From Atopobiaceae bacterium (lineage in GTDB: Bacteria; Actinomycetota; Coriobacteriia; Coriobacteriales; Atopobiaceae): a stretch of DNA of 50,631 bases. The translations under genes were made by a program, and so were the position numbers. Below are positions 9,401 through 14,834 of the stretch, piece after piece; the first letter of the stretch is position 1; each line of letters opens with the position of its first letter. A model generated the notes under the pieces. That model did no database searches. It saw only the letters and a program-made list of their open reading frames with translations, and was not told where the DNA came from. The stretch spans positions 1-50,631 of the forward strand of contig JAFUCQ010000083.1 in assembly GCA_017459605.1 (NCBI GenBank), given 5' to 3'.

Positions 9401-11545
9401 GCTTCTGTCTCCTATGACACAACACCCAAGGCAATCCGCGTCACAACGGTTGTTCGCAACAACAGACTCGAAGTTGCAAACATCGACTACAACGGCGCTG
9501 ATTCTCTTGTCATTACTAACACCAAGCTTCAGCCTGGCGAGACACAAGCCATTATTGAGGCAACCAAGTATCTCACTGGCGACAAGCAGCTCGAGGCTGG
9601 CGAGTTCAGCTTCCAGCTCGCTGAGGGCGACACCATCATTGCTACTGCTCCGAATGGTGCAGATGGTAAGGTAATCTTCCCGGCAATTACCTACACCGAG
9701 GCAGGCACCCACACCTACACCGTGACCGAGATTCCGGGCAACCAAATTGGCTACACCTATGATGCTCGCAGCTACGACGTCACCGTGACGGTGGCTCTCG
9801 ACGAGGCAACCAACCAGCTCGCCGCATATGTCAGCAGTCCTGAGGGTGGAGTGGGCTTCACAAACACCTATGTTGGCCCCAAGGAAATCACCATCTCCAA
9901 GACCGACCTCGGCGGAACCGAGCTTGATGGCGCCACCATTACCGTGAGAAGCGAGGACGGAAGCTTTGGCGAGACGTGGGTCTCCACTACCAAGGCTCAC
10001 ACCCTCAAGCTTCGTCCGGGTCGCTATGTCATGCAAGAGGTTGTGGCACCTGAGGGCTTCCAGCAGGTAACCACCGACATGATCTTTGTTGTTGACGAGC
10101 AGGGCAAAGTTACGCTCGAAACTGTTGAGGTTAACGGCGGCGGCCGTGTTGTGGTTGACGAGAATAACCCCGCACACCTCCTGCTTGAGGATGCTCCTAA
10201 CCCAACCATCTACATCTCTAAGACCGACCTCGGCGCCAACGAGATTGCAGGCGCAGTCATTAGGGTGACCGACTCCACTGGCAAGACCGTTGATTCTTGG
10301 ACATCCACCACTGAGGCACACGAGCTCACTTTGAAGCCTGGCCGCTACACCATGGTTGAGGTTGTCTCACCTGCAGGCTTCCAGCAGGTAACCACCGAGA
10401 TGATCTTTGTGGTTGACGAGCAGGGCAAGGTTACCCTCGAGACCACCGAGGTCAACGGCGGCGGCGCTCTTGTCGTCACCGACGAGAACCGCCACATCCT
10501 GCTTGAAGACGCTCCTGGCTTTACCGATGTTATTCTTCACGCCACCAAGCAGCTCGACGGACAAGCACCTGAAGAGGGCCGCTTTACCTTCAACCTGCTC
10601 GATGTTGATGGCAACATCATCCAGACAGTAACCAACGCCGCCGACGGTAGCGTGACCTTCGAGGCGCTTCGCTTCACGCAGGCTGGCACCTACACCTACT
10701 TTGTCGAGGAAGAGTGGGCAGACAACACCGCTGTTGGCGATGGCATTGCCTATGATGGCCACACCGCTGAGGTTCAGGTTATTGTTGAGGCTGTGAGCGG
10801 TACTACGGGCTTCAAGGCCACCCTTGTGGCAGACGACGATGTCTTGGCCTTCGAGAACCTCACCGACAATCACCCCGAGGGCAAGACCGTGGCAACTCCT
10901 GTTAGCCTCACTGTCAAGAAGACGCTCGACGGTGTTCCCGCCACCAGGGCTGACCAGTTCAAGTTCCAGCTTGTTGGTGTGTCTGATAACGCCAAGGACA
11001 TGAGATTTGAGGCTACTAACGACTCTGCGGGTAACGTCAGCTTTGCAAACATTACCTTCACACAGCCCGGTCTCTATCAGTTTGAGCTTTCTGAGATTGC
11101 TGGCGATGACGCAGGTATCACATACGATACTTCGGTCTACAAGGTATTCATCCGCGTGTTTAAGCAGGGTACCGTTGGTCCTAACTCTCGCCTCATGGCA
11201 GAGATTTGGGTTGCCGACAACAAGAATGTTGAGGTTGACCTTGACAAGCTGACCTTCGCGAACACTACACCCGAAGAACCTGAAGAGCCCACCAATCCCG
11301 AGAAGCCCACCACTCCTGAGAACCCAACAACTCCAACACCTTCCAACACCCCCACTGCTAACAACACCACCACGGGTAGCACGGCGTACAACACCGCTGT
11401 TCGCACTGCTTCCACTGCAACTGCTCGTACCGCTACCGCTAAGACGGGCGACGCTACCAACTTCGCACTCATGGGTGGCCTTGCCGTCGGCGGCGTCCTC
11501 ATCATTGCTGCTGTATTGAAGCTTCGTAAGAGCAACGAGGAGTAG
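425..11545 (+). CDS. Giant cell-wall-anchored adhesin with beta-helix head and isopeptide-domain stalk
   Basis: A secreted surface protein of about 3706 residues, probably for adhesion or biofilm. ATG 425 is chosen over an in-frame ATG at 410 because AAGGAA lies just before it. Residues 1-37 are a signal peptide (MKDRRTQKWR, hydrophobic core, cut after SAVA). Residues about 370-835 repeat GG-rich rungs such as GGGIYVEG, typical of a right-handed beta-helix. Then come six related domains opening with (V/I)EK(Y/F)(V/I)N-type motifs (about residues 1028, 1482, 1803, 1996, 2258, 2542), interleaved with four CnaB-type domains (VEATKTW, VSATKQW, LEATKQW motifs). Next are SpaA/CnaB-like and Spy0128/FctA-like pilin domains in the order 2+2+2+2 (residues about 2730-3610). 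A Pro/Thr/Glu linker, TAKTG at 3671-3675, a membrane segment and KLRKSNEE finish it. Self-forming Lys-Asn/Asp isopeptide bonds are known for these families and inferred here. The ligand is unknown. No sortase gene is in the window. Confidence 0.9.
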   Translation: MKDRRTQKWRVPLLLFTVLVTALGVFALSGISRSAVADEVNGIKTWDQLREAVEGASGDCRITLDPDATIVYDGTTIEIPAGKNITIVGSNTIYRDKSATTLDSMFTVKGELTIGDKVKLSGKTATCPSGPLAVTKQYRDYLTEVKDQFKNHEFDRVVLGFSGVDDNGRWVSKISGDSVVVTSEGNVLVKQGDGTFKFKDGVNPDDYGFVVTNPDNDQYGAAYLVASNGKSIGRPTGAHFDPVKLISPTDTGYLKVQFDDTWINMKFLMGGGDDVIEKFIFPYNSANAKHFVEGNPIVIGSNLRKDNQLGNGMSHYFVQEAYWTVEGIDREFDSEQAANEAAAAAEGSGIGCTPDTQCGDPISAEQFSGKAQAEKGYFAQVDGGTLNITGNAELSGFVTANNVSYAAPVVVKGGTFNMDGGSIKGNSVGYHADNSMYNKPAHSIGKEDESGNFSYMGAMHDWTKTETAGGVILTEGSTGSITGGSIAGNRGDTGGVLVQGSSNADDNTKKDDVSVSKLHFTGGAIDSNFGVHHGGGMTVYNGAAVEMGEENGENDAVRIKDNFSWHKGGGVFVSEEVFASMNGNDPSNARVVASGATFILRSGTIDSNVAVHRGGGIEVASNHVSLYGGAITNNNSRTLGGGIYVEGDAGRMYQLYVDTGCITKNHAHNATNLAAASRGPQESDDCNFSNELRSTEGSGDLGYVGGFWGDQGNGGGVWLCPLGGNATFALGEGNTSVIVAGNTKDQEGKDVFITKPRGGVGNGLNVIDLGTGNDFVTEDTGSAIDPKTSYSGKLGLVNTTQGCSADGGVFISGNSAVDGGGIAANGTVIFGRAADTYRASADFELEKTWAENRNEEPVTLKFFADFGNGERAELGEVELDGTADTPNEGTEWYESEAWKAKIGLPLAVVTDQGNTKGLFTVTVGNESYDPSKDEDLRAIYAATVNDSSAASLNDWNLVVEEYVNNEKQTFVIPADGAVTLTATESAPEKGQPVTYTDIDGNEIATVGTYSVNFNFSQKIVNEGTEKPEVEKYVNKDVHSDIVNFDQEFTYDIMAYVPAGATEFTISDTLVEALEFADAEGNATTDPLKAIQSIVVKADNDHKASVKDGAVVETIDVAYQEPTINGQTLTVTIVKEAPLAKVQGKWVQVTFNARIKDQFRDLDTLKAKGWATKTDNKQGEPMPEADSSGSEDAAITELDYVKSTIEATRLFVYNGANGPYVVKIGDTYYSSSDLSTWKVADHDPQNIIARDFNETFAYIVVDTNDITGYEGLPFDQAAYDAYVAERTADPAEDSDAPMANWPVKSDESHEGIKNQAEYTVKFGNDSTSTHKTNTVTVKPETTQLQVEKKWNDAGSSMWPEGTTVTFGVFAQKDGAEEAVMVDANGKVVSKDAKGGYPEGAKALTVKLNSDKAIDMVKDLPLLKGVTYVAREIKINDVDVKYNDAKTSGVATVDGTDYVVSILKTTAKVDEEDVDKFVATNETPQVEKYVENVVHAELETFDEPFEFSVMGFVPEGATKVVLTDTLTAQLDFVDANPAKVLSQVIVYKDNDHKVNGTVSSAGIRNAEAVRTNTRTGCPVTVSEDGKTVTLELDEAFLNDVRGNELEDETNKSFWVKMSFKAVINQDAYDAVAEKIASGDDATDTGLNWEKVVDNGSVVDGDAEHAGLLNKASYKVYVGNEGTSDHDTNTVTVEPKTTKVEATKTWLDENSAVADWPTDVQSVTVNVFASNSEEPVDTLTITKGENNKATTETSKELPKLENVTYSAVEVAIPGYTEVGEPVVETDDATGITTYTFTNKKDVEPGEPEIEKYVNKNVHSNIALDEVFTYDVLAYVTKDADKVTITDTLNTDLQFVGTSADVDVVDLGTTVDHMPNGSVAGEGTGVEGGEVSIDGQVLTVTIANKLEAAQAPAEGVVNAADEQYVTPLRGHWVKVTFQAKIADGKTIDDLQFAKVEKNAPVISDETHEGVPNTASYEIEVGNEGKYEDESNTVTVKPEEPQIEKYINKDVDAHLVEFDKTFTYDIMAYVTNDADKVEIMDTLVNSLEFVSAETDVKVAAQATNDHEANGTVATEGTAVEGADVTINGQTLTVTIADATAYRGQWIQVTFDAKYTQAAINAAQVADSQDVSDNGSVISDIATHDGTANTASYTIEVGNDWKYTSESNTVTHDAETVKVSATKQWKNADGTDAQWPAGVSEVKVNVLNGTRTVDTITLTAAAPSGTSKELPKLSGVTYRLAEVQVPGYISRIDGNVVVNTEGEGPEVEKYVNNDVTYDFDNFDQVFEYEIMGYVTNDATAAEFTDTLNSVLEFAGDGNVKVFAMGTTNDHETTVAGAGTEVTTGFTASAANGQLSVAFDEAGITPLRGQWVKVTFNAQISEAGRQAVVAKLAEKASSGTAVDDSNWANISDNGLVLIDTTHDGIPNEAQLTMSTQNNGDFELETNTVTVEPTTIQLEATKQWMNAADQSIEWPAGAKVTFALMNGNTLIETKTLSAAGTVTFTAQPRLSNVIYTVVEMSVEGIDALQDGDATVNGNTWSFTNRLQPDTPEIEKFVNKAVHKDIQLDEVFTYDVLAYITNDADAAVITDVLDSQLQFVSDSSTVSVVDLGENVDHKPFNDINNTPIPGNANVSVTQSGLDVVCDVEIGGPNNDTLTVEINDATDYRGHWVKVTFEAKIKDGLTLDDLSYTAINVNDPVLSNETHDGVPNTASYQIKVGNDFRYEDLSNTVTVKPEEPKEVVVSKVEFGTNTPEVAGAQITVTSDNGFVETWTSSTEPHTLRLQPGTYTLQEVNAPEGFLAVETTINFTVAEDGTVTVTNAEEVTGGRVTVHDVNHLILEDRPIPTVEVSKVDAVDTSSELAGATLVIRDANGTEVERWVSTDEVRRVQLQPGTYTLEEITAPFGYAVAESIEFTVTEDGVEGGRVTMEDRHFTTNVNLEAQKVFNGGEISEGQFSVTLSGHGVEQTVANDAAGKFTFAPITLTLPGEYTFMVSEVMGSDASVSYDTTPKAIRVTTVVRNNRLEVANIDYNGADSLVITNTKLQPGETQAIIEATKYLTGDKQLEAGEFSFQLAEGDTIIATAPNGADGKVIFPAITYTEAGTHTYTVTEIPGNQIGYTYDARSYDVTVTVALDEATNQLAAYVSSPEGGVGFTNTYVGPKEITISKTDLGGTELDGATITVRSEDGSFGETWVSTTKAHTLKLRPGRYVMQEVVAPEGFQQVTTDMIFVVDEQGKVTLETVEVNGGGRVVVDENNPAHLLLEDAPNPTIYISKTDLGANEIAGAVIRVTDSTGKTVDSWTSTTEAHELTLKPGRYTMVEVVSPAGFQQVTTEMIFVVDEQGKVTLETTEVNGGGALVVTDENRHILLEDAPGFTDVILHATKQLDGQAPEEGRFTFNLLDVDGNIIQTVTNAADGSVTFEALRFTQAGTYTYFVEEEWADNTAVGDGIAYDGHTAEVQVIVEAVSGTTGFKATLVADDDVLAFENLTDNHPEGKTVATPVSLTVKKTLDGVPATRADQFKFQLVGVSDNAKDMRFEATNDSAGNVSFANITFTQPGLYQFELSEIAGDDAGITYDTSVYKVFIRVFKQGTVGPNSRLMAEIWVADNKNVEVDLDKLTFANTTPEEPEEPTNPEKPTTPENPTTPTPSNTPTANNTTTGSTAYNTAVRTASTATARTATAKTGDATNFALMGGLAVGGVLIIAAVLKLRKSNEE
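10055..10465 (+). repeat. Near-identical 90-bp segments in two SpaA-like domains
   Basis: The segments 10055-10144 and 10376-10465 (offset 321 bases) are almost the same at DNA level and encode FQQVTT(D/E)MIFVVDEQG followed by KVTLET-VEVNGGG-type sequence. Most of the other stalk domains are diverged, so this looks like a recent domain duplication or gene conversion. Confidence 0.75.
11435..11449 (+). other. Atypical sortase recognition motif TAKTG
   Basis: These 15 bases encode TAKTG, followed by DATN, a hydrophobic helix and a basic tail (KLRK). Position and context are those of an LPxTG cell-wall sorting signal, but Leu is replaced by Thr and Pro by Ala. It is closest to the LAxTG signals of class E sortases known from other actinobacteria. 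Anchoring by sortase is inferred from the context. Confidence 0.6.
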
Positions 11546-11610
11546 GGTAGTATAAGCACAGAGAGACGGAGCTTACAGCTAGTTTTGTCTCGTACCTAGG
11601 CACGTAACCA

Positions 11611-11645
11611 AAGGGCACTTCGCAGCAATGCGAGGTGCCCTTTTT
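11611..11645 (+). terminator. Rho-independent terminator after the adhesin gene
   Basis: A 13-bp stem (AAGGGCACTTCGC with GCGAGGTGCCCTT, one G-U pair), a 6-base loop and a following run of T. It lies 66 bases past the adhesin stop codon. Confidence 0.85.
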
Positions 11646-11670
11646 CAAACGCACAGCTTTTTCCCATACG

Positions 11671-11698
11671 AGCCACCTCCTGATGGGGTGGCTGTTTT
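11671..11698 (+). terminator. Second hairpin terminator in tandem
   Basis: AGCCACC pairs with GGTGGCT, followed by GTTTT. It is a shorter stem placed about 25 bases after the first terminator, perhaps a backup stop isolating the 11 kb adhesin transcript from the next gene. Confidence 0.6.
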
Positions 11699-11797
11699 CC
11701 AATATGTTATGCTCGACATACTGGTTGTCAGTTGTTAATCCCACTAATAATGAATGGATTGCAAGCAGGTCTGGCTACATATCTGGGGGTACATCTC

Positions 11798-13495
11798 ATG
11801 GCACGCACAGTGAGCATCGGAGCACAAGGGTTTGAAGAGCTTCGCAAGATTGATTGCTTCTACGTAGACAAAACCGCCTTCATTGCTGAATGGTGGAACT
11901 CAGCAGATGTGTCCACCCTCATTTGTCGTCCCCGCCGCTTCGGCAAAACCTTGCTCCTAGATACTGTCCGTTGCTTTTTCTCAACTGAGTTTGCTGAGCG
12001 TGGAGAAGAGCTCTTTGCAGACCTTGCTGTCTGGCAAGATCTGAAGCTGCGCGAGGTCCAAGGAAGCGTCCCTGTCATCTTTATCTCTTTTGCTGCAGTA
12101 AAAGAACAAAACTATAAGGACGCATTAACGCGTATCAAAAGACTCCTTGTTGATGAGGTAGTGAGACACAGCTACCTTCAGAGATCTGTAAATGTATCTG
12201 ATTCTCGCAAAGACTTTTTTGCTCATGTCAGTGACAGTATGGACAACTCTCATGCTGCAGATGTTCTCAACCAGCTGACTCAGGCCTTACTTGAGCACCA
12301 CGGGATTTCTCCCATCGTTCTTCTCGACGAATATGACACCCCCATGCAAGAAGCATGGCTCGGAGGCTTTTGGGATGAGATGGCAGCGTTTATGAGAAGC
12401 TTCATGAACTCCACCTTCAAAACTAATCCCTCACTCGGACGGGGTCTCATGACCGGTATTACCCGTGTTTCTCGAGAGTCAATCTTTTCTGACCTCAACA
12501 ATCTTAACGTGTGTGGAGTAACAGCTGAGAAGTACACCACCTCCTTTGGCTTTACCCAACAAGAAGTAGATGCAGCCTTAGTTGAGTTTGGTATGCAAGA
12601 AAAACGAGACAAAGTACAAGAGTGGTATGACGGCTTTTGCTTTGGAGACATAGAAGGTATTTACAATCCGTGGTCTATCACGAAGTATTTGGACACCAAG
12701 AAATTTGAACCTCACTGGATGAATACCAGTGGAAATGCTTTAGCTGCGGATGTTGTACGCACAGGAGAAGATGACATAAAGAAGGACTTCGAAATACTTT
12801 TGAGCGGGGGATGTGTTTCTCAAGTCATAGATGAACAAATCATTTTCTCAGAGCTTGGCTCAAGCTCAAGTGCTGCTTGGAGTTTGCTTCTATCCTCAGG
12901 GTACCTTACAACCACAGCAGAGGCGCCTGAGCAGTTCGACGACCCTCGCTTGTTGCGCCTTACTAACCTTGAGGTTCGCTTGAGTTTTGAAAAGCTCATC
13001 AAGCGCTGGTTTTATCGCGCTGGCTCTGCACGCTATGACAGCTTTGTTCACTCTATTCTTACAGGAAACGAAGAGGATGCCACAGACTATCTCAACGACA
13101 TCACCATTAGCTGTATGTCTGCCTTTGATGGAGCTACACACACAGCAGAGTCTGAACCTGAGCGCTTCTACCACGGACTGGTGTTAGGACTTCTTGCAAG
13201 TCTTCGAGGCCGCTATACGGTTGAATCCAACCGAGAAAGCGGTAGAGGTCGCTATGACATTATGCTTGTTCCCACCAAAGATGCCCAAGTGAAAGACACC
13301 CCCATCATCATTGAGTTCAAAGTCTTTGACCCTCGTCGAGAGTCAACCCTTGAAGACACCGCTTCCCGAGCGCTTGCCCAGATAGAAGAGCGCGCCTACG
13401 CAACCACCTTAATCGAGCGGGGCTTCTCGGCAGAGCATATCCTCTCATACGGCATTGCCTTCCGTGGCAAAGAGTCACTTGTGGTTTGCCGCTGA
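11798..13495 (+). CDS. AAA-ATPase-like protein with C-terminal PD-(D/E)XK nuclease domain (DUF1703 type)
   Basis: A 565-residue protein of the AAA-ATPase_like/PDDEXK_9 type. ATG 11798 is chosen because a G-rich GGGGGT site lies 7 bases upstream and the family begins near the motif IDCFYVDKTAFI; an in-frame upstream ATG at 11732 would add 22 unlikely residues. The N-terminal half has the family's Walker A variant RPRRFGKTLLL and Walker B-like VLLDEYDTPM. The C-terminus has GRGRYDIML and IIIEFKVF, fitting the D...ExK nuclease core. Such genes are common accessory genes in gut and oral bacteria; their function is not established, though mobility or defence is often suggested. It stands alone between the adhesin and the ORF6N insertion and ends 200 bases before the 63-bp repeat. 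Confidence 0.85.
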   Translation: MARTVSIGAQGFEELRKIDCFYVDKTAFIAEWWNSADVSTLICRPRRFGKTLLLDTVRCFFSTEFAERGEELFADLAVWQDLKLREVQGSVPVIFISFAAVKEQNYKDALTRIKRLLVDEVVRHSYLQRSVNVSDSRKDFFAHVSDSMDNSHAADVLNQLTQALLEHHGISPIVLLDEYDTPMQEAWLGGFWDEMAAFMRSFMNSTFKTNPSLGRGLMTGITRVSRESIFSDLNNLNVCGVTAEKYTTSFGFTQQEVDAALVEFGMQEKRDKVQEWYDGFCFGDIEGIYNPWSITKYLDTKKFEPHWMNTSGNALAADVVRTGEDDIKKDFEILLSGGCVSQVIDEQIIFSELGSSSSAAWSLLLSSGYLTTTAEAPEQFDDPRLLRLTNLEVRLSFEKLIKRWFYRAGSARYDSFVHSILTGNEEDATDYLNDITISCMSAFDGATHTAESEPERFYHGLVLGLLASLRGRYTVESNRESGRGRYDIMLVPTKDAQVKDTPIIIEFKVFDPRRESTLEDTASRALAQIEERAYATTLIERGFSAEHILSYGIAFRGKESLVVCR

Positions 13496-13695
13496 ACATG
13501 GGATAAGGCGGGTGTCTCGACAGAGTAAGCCAAGACTCCGCGAAGCACTGATGCCATACGGTCAACTCATGAAGATAATAGTGCGTAACGACTAGCGTAA
13601 TGCCTTGCGAAATGGTATAGTACAGATGTTCGTATTTTTGATATGAACAGTCCCACAAACGTAGCTATATCTTTTCGGCCCACATCACTTTTATC

Positions 13696-13758
13696 AGTAC
13701 AATCTGTTGAGCTGTTCGGTATGTATAGGAGAGTTCATGGCTTCAGATTCAATTGTCA
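13696..13758 (+). repeat. Copy 1 of 63-bp direct repeat: uvrA promoter/RBS/first codons
   Basis: Identical over 63 bases to 14772-14834 (offset 1076). It contains a possible -10 element (TACAAT), the RBS AGGAGAG, ATG and codons for MASDSIV. Here the codons run into the ORF6N gene, so that gene uses a uvrA-type start. The bases on both sides differ from copy 2, which gives sharp edges. Confidence 0.95.
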
Positions 13759-14708
13759 CAGCTGAGACCATTCGGGACATAATTTATGTTGTTCGCGGTC
13801 AACAAGTGATGCTTGATTTCGAGCTTGCTGCAATTTATGGCTATACAACCAAAAGGTTTAACGAGCAAGTGAAGAACAACGTGAACAAATTTGCCGAGGA
13901 TTTTCGCTTTCAGCTTACCAACGAAGAATGGGAAATCTTGAGGTCGGAAAAATCGACCTCAAGTTGGGGCGGCAGACGATATCTGCCTTATGCATTTACT
14001 GAGCAGGGTATCTACATGCTTATGACGGTTTTGCGCGGTGAGCTTGCAACCCAACAAAGCATCGCGCTTATACGCTTGTTCAAACAAATGAAAGACGTAT
14101 TGCTCGAATCACGAGCTCTATCAGATCAACAGAATATGTCCAGGCTTGCAATACAAACTGGAGACAATACAAAAATGATTAGTGAGCTAAAGGAAGGGCT
14201 CACCAACACGCAAGCAACGCTTTCAGAGTTTATGGCAGGTTTTGGCAAGAGTTCTCCGTTTGGGGAAGAATACTTGATAATGGATGGGATGACACTTGAA
14301 GCTGATGTGGCTTATAGCAGAATATATAGCCTTGCTCGGAAAAGCGTTTTCGTAATAGACAACTATATTGGAGTTAAAACGCTATTACATTTGCGGCATG
14401 TGAGAGAGGATGTTGAGGTAACGGTCTTTAGTGACAACCTTGGCAAGGGTTTGGCTCGAGTGGAGTTCGATGACTTTTGTAATGAGTATCCCGATGTGAG
14501 TATAGTTTTTAGAAGAACTGACGGTGCATTTCACGACCGTTTCGTGATTATTGATTATGGTACTCAAAACGAGCATGTTTTTGTCTGTGGAGCTTCGTCG
14601 AAAGATGCAGGTCAACGCACCACCGTAATAATTAAATCAACACTACCTGAGCTTTACCACCCTATGTTGTCTAAGCTACTAAACAAATCGGAGCTCACGT
14701 TGAAGTAA
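13737..14708 (+). CDS. ORF6N (KilA-N-like) DNA-binding domain protein with PLD-like C-terminal domain
   Basis: A 323-residue protein. Residues about 8-110 are an ORF6N domain (VVRGQQVMLDFELAAIYGYT, FNEQVKNN, GGRRYLPYAFTEQGIYML), a family known from phages and accessory genes and thought to bind DNA. A middle stretch is helical. Residues about 190-320 resemble a phospholipase-D-like module common in bacterial ORF6N proteins (FHDRFVIIDYG, FVCGASSKDAGQR). The first seven residues (MASDSIV) are the same as those of UvrA, because the gene is fused to a copied uvrA start within a 63-bp repeat. RBS and ATG 13737 therefore come from uvrA. It was probably acquired by insertion. No integrase or transposase lies beside it. 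Its function is unknown; DNA binding is a family-based inference. Confidence 0.85.
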   Translation: MASDSIVTAETIRDIIYVVRGQQVMLDFELAAIYGYTTKRFNEQVKNNVNKFAEDFRFQLTNEEWEILRSEKSTSSWGGRRYLPYAFTEQGIYMLMTVLRGELATQQSIALIRLFKQMKDVLLESRALSDQQNMSRLAIQTGDNTKMISELKEGLTNTQATLSEFMAGFGKSSPFGEEYLIMDGMTLEADVAYSRIYSLARKSVFVIDNYIGVKTLLHLRHVREDVEVTVFSDNLGKGLARVEFDDFCNEYPDVSIVFRRTDGAFHDRFVIIDYGTQNEHVFVCGASSKDAGQRTTVIIKSTLPELYHPMLSKLLNKSELTLK

Positions 14709-14771
14709 AGGTGAACCGTCCCTAAGTGTGAGTAAATCTTCTCGTTCAACTGCTTGTGTGCCTCATATAAA

Positions 14772-14834
14772 AGTACAATCTGTTGAGCTGTTCGGTATGT
14801 ATAGGAGAGTTCATGGCTTCAGATTCAATTGTCA
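14772..14834 (+). repeat. Copy 2 of 63-bp direct repeat at the true uvrA start
   Basis: Second perfect copy of the 63 bases seen at 13696-13758. It supplies the RBS, ATG 14813 and first seven codons of uvrA and marks the right edge of the inserted 1076-bp unit. The base just left of the repeat (14771) and the base just right (14835) both differ from copy 1. Confidence 0.95.
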
